64,000 bases of DNA from an uncultured Corynebacterium sp. (GTDB lineage: Bacteria > Actinomycetota > Actinomycetes > Mycobacteriales > Mycobacteriaceae): assembly GCF_943914615.1 (NCBI RefSeq), contig NZ_CALUCS010000001.1:116099-180098 (forward strand), read 5' to 3'. The notes beneath the pieces are model-generated. The model searched no databases, was not told the DNA's origin, and worked only from the letters and a program-made list of their open reading frames with translations. The position numbers and the translations under genes were made by a program. The number at the start of each line of letters is the position of its first letter. The first letter of the stretch is position 1. Shown in pieces: positions 1-8,611 of this stretch.

Positions 1-72
1 GAAGCTGAGTCTGCTGCAGGGGAGAACCCCGTTTCCCCCGCGCCCACGGCTGCGTCTGCGCCCGCGTCAGCA

Positions 73-1365
73 ATGGCGGCTTTCGGTTTTCCCCGGAGGC
101 GGCGTCGCCAATGGGCGACCGACAACGGCTTCGAGTACACGAAGGAAGACGGCGAGGTAGCGCGCGACTGGCCCATTGCCCTCCTGGGGGATCAGCGGCG
201 CGGAGTACCGACCTTGCGCGAGGTTGTCAGCGGCTTCGTCGACGGGCACCAGGTACATATCGGCGACGTTGGATCATCCACGCTGATGGCCATGCGCCGG
301 GTGGAAGCATCACCAGTTCAGGTGCTGTATTCCGCCGATGGTACACAGCCTGCTGGCATGCGTCGCACGGACCTGCTGGACCAGCCCCCGTTCGCCGCAT
401 ACACCACCGACGTCCGCGCACTGGACCGCATGCTGGACGCCCGCGTGGAGGATTCCCTGGCCGCACTGTCGCAGGTCGCCCGCGACGTGGCGTGGGGGCA
501 GAACTGGACGGTCGTGCGGATCTCCCGCAAACTCGATTTCCATGTGTGGCAGGAGATCCTGCCGCGGCTGCGCTCCCTGGTGGATGCCGCGATGGTGCTG
601 CCCCCGGCGCAGACCAGCGCGCCACTAGAGATGTTTACCGCCGACCAACTGCGCCCCCTGCCCGGCGGTCCACTGCAGGTGAACACTGCTGACCCGGTGA
701 ACCAGGAGGAGATCGAGGAACAGGCCGCCGAGACCTCCTCCCGCCGCGCGGCGCACCTGCGGGCCGTGCCCGACGGCGCTGCGGATGACGCGGGCGATGC
801 TGCTGGTGCCGGCGCCGAAGGTAGTGATGCTACCTCTTCCACCGCCGCAGGGTTCAACCCCGTGCAAGGCAACACTGCCAGCACCGAAGAGGCCGCCGCG
901 CATGCGGAAGTTCCGAACCCGGAGCGGCCCGACATCACCCGCCCCGCCGAGCCGGTGACCTTCCCCTCCCGCACGCACACGCGCTGGGAAGGCGGAGACC
1001 CGGACAGTTTCAACAGCTTTGCTGTGGGCGACTACGACGACCCCGCGGAGGATGACGACCTCCACGCGGGGCGGCGACGCCGCCGAGACGGAGGCATCCC
1101 GCGCCTGGGCGAAGACCCCGAGCACATGAGCTCGCACAATTCACAGTATGCGCAGGTCATCCGCGTCGAGGCAGAAGAGGCCACCATTTTCGAGGAGTTC
1201 GAGGAGACCAAGTCCACTGCGGTGCGCCTGTCTCCTGTGACTCAGCGTCGGCGGAGCGGTGGGCGTCATCGCGCGCCAGAGGCACGCCACGCCCGCCCCG
1301 AACCCATCGAACCGATCGAGTACGAAACCGTCGACGGCGAGGTCGTCGAAGACGACCAGCAATAA
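73..1365 (+). CDS. conserved corynebacterial hypothetical protein
   Basis: Predicted 430-residue soluble protein of unknown function. Residues 1-190 form a folded-looking domain with an Arg-rich start (FPRRRRRQW). Residues 200-430 are low complexity, rich in Ala, Glu and Arg, and probably disordered. There is no signal peptide or membrane segment. The frame stays open through bases 1-72 (an Ala/Pro-rich translation) and no ribosome binding site is visible before the ATG at 73, so the true start may lie upstream of the window. It ends 46 bases before pyrE. I do not recognise a named domain; position beside pyrE suggests a lineage-conserved gene. Confidence 0.6.
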   Translation: MAAFGFPRRRRRQWATDNGFEYTKEDGEVARDWPIALLGDQRRGVPTLREVVSGFVDGHQVHIGDVGSSTLMAMRRVEASPVQVLYSADGTQPAGMRRTDLLDQPPFAAYTTDVRALDRMLDARVEDSLAALSQVARDVAWGQNWTVVRISRKLDFHVWQEILPRLRSLVDAAMVLPPAQTSAPLEMFTADQLRPLPGGPLQVNTADPVNQEEIEEQAAETSSRRAAHLRAVPDGAADDAGDAAGAGAEGSDATSSTAAGFNPVQGNTASTEEAAAHAEVPNPERPDITRPAEPVTFPSRTHTRWEGGDPDSFNSFAVGDYDDPAEDDDLHAGRRRRRDGGIPRLGEDPEHMSSHNSQYAQVIRVEAEEATIFEEFEETKSTAVRLSPVTQRRRSGGRHRAPEARHARPEPIEPIEYETVDGEVVEDDQQ

Positions 1366-1411
1366 GCCCCGCCGGGGCACACAACGGCACAGACAAGAAG
1401 GAGAAACCGCA

Positions 1412-1978
1412 ATGATCGATGAAGACAAGAAGCAGCGCCTCGCCGAGCTCGTCAAGGAGCTGGCGGTGGTGCACGGGCGCGTGACCCTGTCCTCCGGCAA
1501 GGAGGCCGACTACTACGTCGACCTGCGCCGCGCGACCCTGCACCACGAGGCATCTCCGCTGATCGGCGAGCTGCTCCGCGAGCTGACCGCCGACTGGGAC
1601 TACGCGCACGTCGGCGGGCTGACCCTGGGCGCGGACCCGGTGGCGACGGCGATTATGCACGCAGGATCGGCTGGCGCTGGCGAGGCTGCCGGGCGCACCA
1701 TCGATGCTTTCGTCGTGCGCAAGGAAGCCAAGAAGCACGGCATGCAGCGCCGCATCGAGGGCCCGGACGTTGAGGGCAAGCGGGTGCTCATCGTCGAGGA
1801 CACGACCACCACGGGTAACTCCCCGCTGACCGCCGTCGCCGCTGCCCGCGAGGCTGGCGCGACTGTCGTTGGCGTGGCCACCGTCGTGGATCGCGCGACC
1901 GGCGCCAAGGATGTTATTGAGGCCGAGGGAGTCGAGTACCGCTCGCTGCTGGGCCTGTCCGACCTGGGGCTTTCCTAG
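1412..1978 (+). CDS. pyrE: orotate phosphoribosyltransferase
   Basis: Converts orotate plus PRPP to orotidine monophosphate in pyrimidine synthesis; cytoplasmic. The 188-residue length fits the family. The PRPP-binding loop VLIVEDTTTTGNS is at residues 125-137, and the N-terminal segment GRVTLSSGKEADYYVDLR (about 22-39) is the typical phosphate/orotate-binding region. The ATG at 1412 is chosen because AAGAAGGAGAAA lies just upstream (about 1396); the open frame reaches further upstream but those residues look non-homologous. An rRNA methyltransferase follows within 10 bases, so the two are probably co-transcribed, as in C. glutamicum. Confidence 0.95.
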   Translation: MIDEDKKQRLAELVKELAVVHGRVTLSSGKEADYYVDLRRATLHHEASPLIGELLRELTADWDYAHVGGLTLGADPVATAIMHAGSAGAGEAAGRTIDAFVVRKEAKKHGMQRRIEGPDVEGKRVLIVEDTTTTGNSPLTAVAAAREAGATVVGVATVVDRATGAKDVIEAEGVEYRSLLGLSDLGLS

Positions 1979-1987
1979 GTATTTTTG

Positions 1988-2671
1988 ATGACGCCCATCT
2001 CCCCCGAATCACCCGATAAGCCCGGACCGACGGAGTGGCTGGAGCACCCCCGAGGGGTGCGCAGCTGGGAAGAAGAACACCCCAACCAGCCCCGCCCGAC
2101 GGATCCGCGCTTCGACCCCGAGCTGCTGGATGCCGGGGACACGCGCAACGTGGTGGATGCCTACCGCTACTGGAAGCAGTCCGCGATCATTGCGGATATT
2201 GATACCCGGCGGCACGCGCTGCACATTGCCATTGAGAACTTCGAAAACGACTCGAACATTGGCACCGTCGTGCGCACTGCGAATGCCTTCGCGGTGGATA
2301 CCGTGCACATTGTTGGGCGGCGGCGCTGGAACCGGCGCGGGGCGATGGTTACCGACCGCTACCAGCACTTACAGCACCATGCGACGGTGGGGGAAGTGCT
2401 GGAATTCGCTGCCCGGGAGGGGCTAGTTGTGGTGGCAGTGGATAACACCCCGGGGTGCGTGCCGCTGGAAACCGCGGAGCTGCCGGAGCGGTGCCTGCTG
2501 CTGTTTGGCCAGGAGGGGCCGGGTGTGACCCAGGAGGCGCAAGATGCTGCGCGGATGACGGTTTCTATTGCTCAGTTTGGTTCGACGCGGTCCATTAACG
2601 CTGGTGTGGCGGCGGGGATTGCGATGCATGCGTGGATCCGTCAGCACGCGGACCTGTCCCAGGCCTGGTAG
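1988..2671 (+). CDS. SpoU/TrmH-family RNA 2'-O-methyltransferase
   Basis: SAM-dependent RNA ribose methyltransferase of the SPOUT superfamily, likely acting on rRNA or tRNA. All three SpoU motifs are visible: N-NIGTVVRTANAF (about residue 85), LLLFGQEGPGV (about 170) and the knot motif SIAQFGSTRSINAGVAAGI near the C-terminus. An ATG at 1988 directly follows an in-frame TTG at 1985; I use the ATG. The substrate cannot be told from sequence. It lies 9 bases after pyrE and is followed by a repeat-rich intergenic region with no clear terminator. Confidence 0.88.
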   Translation: MTPISPESPDKPGPTEWLEHPRGVRSWEEEHPNQPRPTDPRFDPELLDAGDTRNVVDAYRYWKQSAIIADIDTRRHALHIAIENFENDSNIGTVVRTANAFAVDTVHIVGRRRWNRRGAMVTDRYQHLQHHATVGEVLEFAAREGLVVVAVDNTPGCVPLETAELPERCLLLFGQEGPGVTQEAQDAARMTVSIAQFGSTRSINAGVAAGIAMHAWIRQHADLSQAW

Positions 2672-2766
2672 GTGACTGGTTTGGCTATCCCGCGTGTCTT
2701 TTCGTCCCTCCGTCACCCCGCAAATGTCGCTAGAACACCCCGCAGATGTCGTTAGCGCACCCTGCA

Positions 2767-2877
2767 GATGTCGTTAGAACGGGAATGCATGGGAATGCTC
2801 CGGGCGTTGGGGCTAGGAATTGGAGCTCTGGTGGGCGGAATGTCGTTAGAACGGGAATGCATGGGAATGCTCCGGGA
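2767..2877 (+). repeat. tandem copies of the left end of the inverted-repeat element
   Basis: Two near-identical stretches begin at 2767 and 2839. Each opens with ATGTCGTTAGAACGGGAATG and continues identically for about 20 bases to GCTCCGGG before diverging. A third copy, at 2898, is the left end of the complete element. Spacings are 72 and 59 bases. A weaker relative sits at 2722-2735. They look like iterated left ends without matching right ends. Confidence 0.8.
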
Positions 2878-2897
2878 ATTGGGGTCCTGGTGAGCGG

Positions 2898-3022
2898 AAT
2901 GTCGTTAGAACGGGAATACGTGGACGCGCGTGGTGGTCTCCGAAAAATGAAAACGCTCTGACCTGCACGTTTGTGTAGTTGGGAATTATGGTCTGTAACG
3001 TATTCCCGATCTAGCGACATTT
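2898..3022 (-). repeat. 125-bp terminal-inverted-repeat element, copy 1
   Basis: Left end AATGTCGTTAGAACGGGAAT, right end ending in CTAGCGACATTT; the ends are imperfect inverted repeats of about 24 bases. The core carries CTCTGACCTGCACGTTTGTG, the reverse complement of the core phrase (CGCAGGTCAGAG / GTGCAGGTCAGGAG) in the copies at 24086 and 45187. So this copy's core lies in the opposite orientation to theirs, relative to the ends. No open reading frame fits inside. It resembles a MITE or a long palindromic intergenic repeat; I cannot name a known family. Confidence 0.8.
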
Positions 3023-3202
3023 TCGCGCCATGCAACGGCATTTCCACGCGAGGTAGCGAGATTTGGCTGGCGGGCAGCGGGATTTGGCTGGCGGGTAACG
3101 AGATTTGGGCGTTGCGGTGGAGGTTTTGGCTGGCGGGCTGCGCGGTCCCGGGGGAGGGCTAGACTGTTCTGCAGAGCGCTACAACCGAGTGAGGTGTGCA
3201 GA

Positions 3203-4582
3203 GTGTTTAATCTTCCCGGAAAAAAGAAGCGGGGTAGCAAGTCGTCGCAGGTAGGAGACATTTCTGCGGCGCCGCAGGAATCTGTGGAGGGGCAGACGGG
3301 TACAGAGGCGGCCGAGCAAGCCGGGCAGGCGGGTATAGAGGCAGCCGGGCAGGCAGCCGAAATCTCGGCAGCCGAGGCCTCGGCCGCCGAAGCCCCCAAC
3401 CCCAACCAGGAGATCATCGAGCGCTGGGACCACCGCGCGGACCTCGCCTACCAGGCGGTTTACGAGCGCCACGCCAGCCGCCTCTGGGGCATCCCGCGCA
3501 CCACGCTGGGCGTTATCGCCTGGCCGCCGACCACTCGCGACCGGATGTTCGTCCGCTGGCACTACTGGTGGCAAGCTCACTACATCGACAACCTCATCGA
3601 TGCCGCCATCCGCCGCCCCACCCGCTCCCGGATGGTCGCCATTCGCCGCCACCTCCGCGCCATGCGCATCCGCAACCTTCGCCCCCTGACCGCCAACCAC
3701 TACTACGACGACAAAGCGTGGCTGGCTCTGGCCCTACAGCGGGTGGCGAACACTCCGAAGATCCAGGAAAAACTCGGCACGCCTCGCGAGCTGGGACCTC
3801 TGGTGGAGAACATTTTCGAGGGTGTGGATAGCCTCACGGGCGTGTTGCCGTGGCGCACGCAGGAGACTTTCTACAACGTCCCCACCAACGGCCCTGCCGC
3901 CATCCTCGCCGCGCGCAATGGCGATATCGAGACGGCGGAGCGCCTGATCGACTGGACCTTCGACAACCTCATTAACGAAGACGGCCTGGTCATGGATGGT
4001 ATCCACATGCGGATGGCCGGTCCGGAGCCCGTCACGGCGGTGCATCCTTATTGTCAGGGCGTGATGATCGGCGCGTGCGTGGAGCTCGCCCTCGCACGCA
4101 GGCGTGCAGCTGGGGTGGAGGATCGCACGGTTTCAGATGTGGGCGTCAAAGAGATAACCCGTGTTCATGGCCTGCTCCGCGCGATCGAGGTGCACCTTAC
4201 CGACCGCGATGGTGCGATCAATGCGCGCACTACGGGTGGTGACGGCGGACTGTTTAATGGCATTCTTGCTCGTTATCTTTCTCTTGTTGTTGAGTGCTTG
4301 CCGACGCCAGGTCGGCACGGCACGGAGGCTGTGGCTATAGCCCGGCGGATTGTGTTGGCGACAGCCGAGCAGGTGTGGCGTTTCCGCCTGGAGGTCGATG
4401 GGCTGCCGGTGTTCTCTGCCGATTGGTCGAAGGATGCGACGATGCCGCAGGCCGGTGGTTTGGTGGGGGCGACGATTGCGGGGGCGGTGGCGAGCTCCGA
4501 TATTGCGGAGCGGGATCTGTCCGTCCAGCTTTCCGGGTGGATGCTGATGGAGGCGGCGGCGCGCACCATCGCGGCGGAGTGA
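3203..4582 (+). CDS. glycoside hydrolase family 76-like protein (predicted alpha-1,6-mannanase)
   Basis: Predicted 459-residue GH76-type protein; the family cleaves alpha-1,6-mannan, and relatives lie beside fba in other Corynebacteriales (Rv0365c in M. tuberculosis). Residues 1-75 are Ala/Glu/Gln-rich with duplicated EAAEQAGQAG-like phrases and look disordered; there is no signal peptide. The catalytic region starts near ERWDHRADLAYQAVYERHAS and continues with WPPTTRDRMFVRWHYWWQAHYIDNL-type aromatic-rich helices. The GTG at 3203 is used, with GTGAGGTG upstream; a GTG at 3194 is possible. Activity on lipomannan-type glycans is inference, and a cytoplasmic location would be odd for it. Confidence 0.72.
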   Translation: MFNLPGKKKRGSKSSQVGDISAAPQESVEGQTGTEAAEQAGQAGIEAAGQAAEISAAEASAAEAPNPNQEIIERWDHRADLAYQAVYERHASRLWGIPRTTLGVIAWPPTTRDRMFVRWHYWWQAHYIDNLIDAAIRRPTRSRMVAIRRHLRAMRIRNLRPLTANHYYDDKAWLALALQRVANTPKIQEKLGTPRELGPLVENIFEGVDSLTGVLPWRTQETFYNVPTNGPAAILAARNGDIETAERLIDWTFDNLINEDGLVMDGIHMRMAGPEPVTAVHPYCQGVMIGACVELALARRRAAGVEDRTVSDVGVKEITRVHGLLRAIEVHLTDRDGAINARTTGGDGGLFNGILARYLSLVVECLPTPGRHGTEAVAIARRIVLATAEQVWRFRLEVDGLPVFSADWSKDATMPQAGGLVGATIAGAVASSDIAERDLSVQLSGWMLMEAAARTIAAE

Positions 4583-4629
4583 CGCTCGAGTGGTGGGCGA
4601 GTAGCGAGAGACGGGTAGACGAGCGGCGA

Positions 4630-4638
4630 GGGGGGGGG
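4630..4638. repeat. G9 homopolymer tract
   Basis: Nine consecutive G residues in the gap between the GH76 gene and fba, about 80 bases before the likely fba -10 (CATAAT, 4713-4718). Slippage-prone, but no evidence that it controls anything. Confidence 0.6.
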
Positions 4639-4769
4639 CAGCGTGCAGAGAGGGCACATGGACATAAGGGGGAGTGCTCGCCAGAGTGACTGCACGGCGT
4701 TGAATTTGTGGGCATAATTGTGGACGGAGACTTACCTGCCCTATTCCAAGGAATTGAAGGAGCATCGAA

Positions 4770-5804
4770 ATGCCTATTGCAACCCCCGACGTCTACCGCG
4801 ACATGCTGGATAATGCGAAGGAGAACGGCTTCGCATACCCCGCCATTAACTGCACCTCTTCCGAGACCATCAATGCTGCTCTGAAGGGCTTTGCGGATGC
4901 GGAGTCCGACGGCATCATCCAGTTCTCCACCGGTGGTGCCCAGTTCGGTTCCGGCCTGGCTGTGAAGAACATGGTTGCAGGTGCGGAGGCCCTGGCTGCG
5001 TTTGCTCACCAGGCTGCTAAGCACTACGGCGTGAACGTTGCTCTGCACACCGACCACTGCCAGAAGGAAGTTCTGGACGAGTACGTCCGCCCGCTGATGG
5101 AGATCTCCCGCAAGCGCGTGGAGGCCGGCGAGAACCCGCTGTTCCAGTCCCACATGTGGGACGGCTCCGCTATCCCGATCGACGAGAACCTGGAGATTGC
5201 TAAGGATCTGCTGGCTGACGCCCAGAAGGCCAACATCATCCTCGAAGTGGAGATCGGCGTTGTCGGTGGCGAGGAAGACGGCGTGGAGGCCAAGGCCGGC
5301 GCTAACCTGTACACCACCGAAGAGGACTTCGCTAAGACCGTTGATGCTCTGGGCACCGGCGAGCACGGCCGCTACCTGCTGGCCGCTACCTTCGGCAACG
5401 TCCACGGCGTGTACAAGCCGGGCAACGTGAAGCTGCGCCCGGAGGTGCTGGACATGGGCCAGAAGGTCGCCGCCCGCAAGCTCGGCCTTGACGAGGGCGC
5501 CCAGCCGTTCGACTTCGTCTTCCACGGCGGCTCCGGCTCCGAGAAGGAGAAGATCGAGGAGGCCCTGCGTTACGGCGTGATCAAGATGAACGTGGATACG
5601 GACACCCAGTACGCCTTCACCAACCCGGTTGCCCGCCACATGTTCACCAACTTCGACGGTGTGCTGAAGATCGATGGCGAGGTCGGTAACAAGAAGGTTT
5701 ACGACCCGCGCTCCTACCTGAAGCAGGCTGAGGAGGCCATGTCCGTCCGCGTGGTGGAGGCCTGCAATGACCTGCACTCCGCTGGCACTTCCGTCGCTAA
5801 GTAG
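4770..5804 (+). CDS. fba: class II fructose-1,6-bisphosphate aldolase
   Basis: Zinc-dependent aldolase interconverting fructose-1,6-bisphosphate with dihydroxyacetone phosphate and glyceraldehyde-3-phosphate in glycolysis and gluconeogenesis. 344 residues, full length. HTDHC at residues 93-97 gives the catalytic Asp95 and zinc ligand His96; GNVHGVYKPGNVKL and FHGGSGS supply further zinc and phosphate contacts, and KMNVDTDTQYAF is the C-terminal signature. Start ATG 4770 is preceded by AAGGAATTGAAGGAG. Codon use is strongly biased, as expected for a highly expressed gene. The DUF3151 gene follows 14 bases later, as in mycobacteria. Confidence 0.97.
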   Translation: MPIATPDVYRDMLDNAKENGFAYPAINCTSSETINAALKGFADAESDGIIQFSTGGAQFGSGLAVKNMVAGAEALAAFAHQAAKHYGVNVALHTDHCQKEVLDEYVRPLMEISRKRVEAGENPLFQSHMWDGSAIPIDENLEIAKDLLADAQKANIILEVEIGVVGGEEDGVEAKAGANLYTTEEDFAKTVDALGTGEHGRYLLAATFGNVHGVYKPGNVKLRPEVLDMGQKVAARKLGLDEGAQPFDFVFHGGSGSEKEKIEEALRYGVIKMNVDTDTQYAFTNPVARHMFTNFDGVLKIDGEVGNKKVYDPRSYLKQAEEAMSVRVVEACNDLHSAGTSVAK

Positions 5805-5818
5805 GTTTCGCTAGCACG

Positions 5819-6346
5819 ATGGCAGAACAGATTCGTCACAGTCGAGACCTCTTCGGCGCGGAGCACCCGGAGGTGCGTCTACCGCAGGAGCTAGCAAGCT
5901 CCATTCCGGCGGAGGGTGCTGCCGGTGCCGGCGCGGCGCAGTCGCGTGAGTCGCTGGAGGCCGCGGTCTCGGAGAACCTGAAGGATTCCGGCGCATGGGC
6001 CGCCTTGGCCGAGGTGCTGCTGGCCGAAGGCCAGCCAGTGCAGGCCTACGCTTGCGCCCGCACCGGCTACCACCGTGGCCTGGACGCCCTGCGTGGCAAT
6101 GGTTGGCGCGGAACCGGCCCGGTCCCGTGGAGCCACGAGCCGAACCAGGGTGTGCTCCGCGCCATTGGCGCGCTGGTGCAGACCGCCCGCGCCCTCGGCG
6201 AGGACGACGAGGTCGTGCGCTGCCTGAACCTGCTACACGACTGCGACCCGGCGGCAGCCCCAGCCCTGGGGCTGGACGGCTCCGGCAAGAAGGCCGAGTC
6301 CAAGCCAATCACCGAACCCGGCGTCACCCCGCCCGCCGAGGGCTAA
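5819..6346 (+). CDS. DUF3151 family protein
   Basis: Conserved actinobacterial protein of unknown function, 175 residues, no membrane segments. A helical TPR-like segment covers about residues 40-140 (ENLKDSGAWAALAEVLLAEGQPVQAYACARTGYHRGLDALR). It sits 14 bases after fba, the same linkage seen in M. tuberculosis (Rv0360c near fba). The last 25 residues are Pro/Gly-rich. No catalytic motif can be seen. Confidence 0.82.
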   Translation: MAEQIRHSRDLFGAEHPEVRLPQELASSIPAEGAAGAGAAQSRESLEAAVSENLKDSGAWAALAEVLLAEGQPVQAYACARTGYHRGLDALRGNGWRGTGPVPWSHEPNQGVLRAIGALVQTARALGEDDEVVRCLNLLHDCDPAAAPALGLDGSGKKAESKPITEPGVTPPAEG

Positions 6347-6363
6347 CCCGTGTCTGAACGGAA

Positions 6364-7308
6364 ATGAACCAACGCCGTTCTTTCTCTCTGCCGGCCCCTA
6401 GCCGCGGGGTGAACCGGAACCTTTGCATCGCCACGCTGGTTGTGGCGATCTTCTGGATGTCCAGTATCCTCTGGCCTGCGGAGCCCACCGCCGGCTGGCC
6501 TTTCGTGGCCGAAATGCAGGCCAGCGCGTGGGTTGCCGGTGTGCTTGCCGCGGCGGGTATCGGCATCCTCCGTTCGGTACGCCGCGCGGCGCTATGCGCG
6601 GCGTTAGCCCTGCTGGCGGTCTTGATCGTCCCGCGCGTACCGGCGCCCAATTTTTCGGACGCCACCAACCCCACCCGCGTATTCTCCCTGAACACCTACT
6701 GGGGCAAGGCCGATGATAAGCGGATTGCGCGTGCCATCGATGATCTCAAACCGGATGTGGTTTTCCTCCTGGAGACGAACGCGGAGGAGGTTAGCAGCGT
6801 GGCGGACAAGACCGGCTATCTCCCTATGACCCAGCCGCGACCTGGCAACGATCGGGCGGATAATGTTGTGGCGCTCGTGTCGGCGTCATATAAAGAGAAA
6901 ACAGGGGCGCACGGCAACATGGTCCGTGGGCTTACTCGCTTCCAAACCCCGCGCGTGAACGCGCCGCTGCACGGCAACAGCGAGTTCGTGGGCGTGCATG
7001 CGGTAGCGCCGGCGAAGGACGACCGGCCTGCGTGGGAGCGCGACCTGGCGAACCTTAGCGAGTGGGCGAACTCCCGGCGCCACCTGGTGCTGGCAGGCGA
7101 CTTCAACGCAACGCGCAGCCACCCGCGCTACCGCGACTTCGAGCTCAGCGACTGCACGGGGCACTTGGCGCACACCCCAACGTGGCCGGCGGTGTTCCCG
7201 GTGATTCGGCTGGATCACATCATGACCACCGGCGAGTGCCTGGGTGGTGGTACGAAGCGGATTCTGGGTACTGACCATCTGGGCGTGTGGGCGGACGTAA
7301 CCACCTAA
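6364..7308 (+). CDS. membrane-anchored endonuclease/exonuclease/phosphatase-family protein
   Basis: 314 residues. Three hydrophobic segments lie in the first 100 residues (LCIATLVVAIFWMSSILW, AWVAGVLAAAGIGIL, AALCAALALLAVLIV), followed by an EEP-fold domain: TRVFSLNTYWGKADDKRIARAI, VVFLLET, HLVLAGDFNATRSHPRYRDFE and LDHIMTTGE with a final GTDHLGVWADV. These provide the Asn, Glu, Asp and His of the family's metal site, so it is probably an active phosphodiesterase or phosphatase facing outward. The substrate is unknown. ATG 6364 lies 17 bases after the DUF3151 gene. Confidence 0.8.
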   Translation: MNQRRSFSLPAPSRGVNRNLCIATLVVAIFWMSSILWPAEPTAGWPFVAEMQASAWVAGVLAAAGIGILRSVRRAALCAALALLAVLIVPRVPAPNFSDATNPTRVFSLNTYWGKADDKRIARAIDDLKPDVVFLLETNAEEVSSVADKTGYLPMTQPRPGNDRADNVVALVSASYKEKTGAHGNMVRGLTRFQTPRVNAPLHGNSEFVGVHAVAPAKDDRPAWERDLANLSEWANSRRHLVLAGDFNATRSHPRYRDFELSDCTGHLAHTPTWPAVFPVIRLDHIMTTGECLGGGTKRILGTDHLGVWADVTT

Positions 7309-7318
7309 ACTGGCGGGC

Positions 7319-8557
7319 ATGGCAGAACCACAACCGCGGCCCCGGACCGCGAAAGAGATGTGGGGCGAGCCGGCCAACCGCCTGCGCCCCGGAGTGCGCG
7401 CTGCAGCCCGGAACCTGCGCCGCATCGCGCCGGTGCAGGGAGCGATCCGTGTGCGCGAAGGGATAGTCTTCGCCATCCAGTGCGCCATCGGCGCGGGGCT
7501 GGCGCTGCTCATCGCTGAGCAGATTTTCGGCCACCAACAGGCTTTCTTCGCACCCATCGCGGCGGTGCTGAGCCTGGGTGTGAGCGCCGGCAAGCGCTTG
7601 CGGCGTGGCTTCGAGCTGGTGCTGGGTGCCTCCGTGGGCGTTGGTATCGGCGACCTGGTGATCAGCAACATTGGTAGCGGATACTGGCAGGTCTCCGTGG
7701 TGGTACTGTTTGCCATCATGGTGGCGACGTTCGTGGACAAGTCGGTCTCCGTGGCTTTCCAGGCTGCAAGTTCCGCGGTGCTGGTGGCGACGATCCTGCC
7801 GCCGGGGTCTTCTGGTTCGTGGGACCGCATGATCGATGCCCTGATCGGTGGTGTGATTGGCATTTTGGTGCTGGCGCTGGTGCCGAACTCCCCGCTGCGC
7901 CCGGCTCGGCGGGAGGTCTCCACGCTGATTTCCAAGGCATCGCTGGTGCTGGACGATGTGGCGCAGGGGATGGAGGAGCGCGACACGGCGAAGATCACCA
8001 AGGCCCTGGAGATCGCCCGTGGCACCCAGACCTACGTGAATGCGCTGCTGACGAACGTGGGTGGAGGCTCGGAGGTCGTGGCCGTCTCGCCGATTTATTG
8101 GACGGCCCGGCGGCATGCGAAGTCGATGAACCGCATCCTGGTGCCCGTGGATAACGTGATGCGCAATGCGCGCGTGCTGGCGCGCCGGGCGGAGATCATG
8201 ATGCTGGACGAGATCGAACCGCCGGAGGAGATGACCGAGCTGATGCGTGGGATCTCTAACGAGCTGGGCCAGCTGGGTGCGTTGTTCGCCGAGGGCGGTA
8301 CACGCGGCACCCGCGACGAGGCGGTGGAGATCCCGGAGATTGTGCGTGCCCTGCAGAAACTCGCCGCGGAGGCGGACCTGGCCATCGCGGATGGTACGGG
8401 CTTGTCGGGCACGGTGGTGCTGGCGCAGTGCCGCTCGATTATCGTTGACGCCCTGCAGGTCTGTGGCTATTCGCGTGAGTCGGCTATGGCGTTTCTGCGG
8501 CCGACGGTGGATAGGCCGTGGCAGCCGCCGGAGGTGTGGGACGAGCTGGGGGAATAG
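7319..8557 (+). CDS. FUSC-family (aromatic-acid-exporter-like) membrane protein
   Basis: 412-residue inner-membrane protein. Residues 45-190 contain about five hydrophobic helices (IVFAIQCAIGAGLALLIAEQI, AFFAPIAAVLSLGVSAG, GFELVLGASVGVGIGDLVI and so on). A short cytoplasmic helical region follows, with the loop LVLALVPNSPLRPARREVSTLI typical of the FUSC/ArAE group. Residues 200-412 are helical and cytoplasmic. Family members export aromatic acids or other amphipathic compounds; the substrate here is not known. It starts 10 bases after the preceding gene, suggesting one transcript from fba. Confidence 0.8.
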   Translation: MAEPQPRPRTAKEMWGEPANRLRPGVRAAARNLRRIAPVQGAIRVREGIVFAIQCAIGAGLALLIAEQIFGHQQAFFAPIAAVLSLGVSAGKRLRRGFELVLGASVGVGIGDLVISNIGSGYWQVSVVVLFAIMVATFVDKSVSVAFQAASSAVLVATILPPGSSGSWDRMIDALIGGVIGILVLALVPNSPLRPARREVSTLISKASLVLDDVAQGMEERDTAKITKALEIARGTQTYVNALLTNVGGGSEVVAVSPIYWTARRHAKSMNRILVPVDNVMRNARVLARRAEIMMLDEIEPPEEMTELMRGISNELGQLGALFAEGGTRGTRDEAVEIPEIVRALQKLAAEADLAIADGTGLSGTVVLAQCRSIIVDALQVCGYSRESAMAFLRPTVDRPWQPPEVWDELGE

Positions 8558-8611
8558 GCGGGGCTACGAGTGGAACCTTAAGAGTGGCGATAGTAGATTC
8601 TTAAGGAAGTT

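Larger units (their letters stand above)
2672..3202. other. repeat-rich intergenic region
   Basis: A 531-base gap between the SpoU gene and the GH76 gene with no credible coding sequence. It contains one full inverted-repeat element (2898-3022) and three upstream copies of its left end: a degenerate one at 2722, and good ones at 2767 and 2839. The two good copies continue into GGGAATGCATGGGAATGCTC. After the element there is a short GC-rich stretch with repeated GCGGGCAGCGGGATTTGGCTG-like phrases, then the region just before the GH76 gene. Confidence 0.7.

Noticed and set aside
1..72. Separate 5' gene fragment
   Set aside because: The bases are in frame with the gene at 73 and lack a stop, so they are more likely part of the same reading frame or its leader.
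2722..2921. CRISPR-like direct repeats
   Set aside because: Only three or four copies with unequal spacing (72, 59), repeat ends that match an inverted-repeat element and no cas genes.
4335..5777. Long minus-strand open frame across fba
   Set aside because: Explained by strong codon bias of fba; no RBS or recognisable domain.
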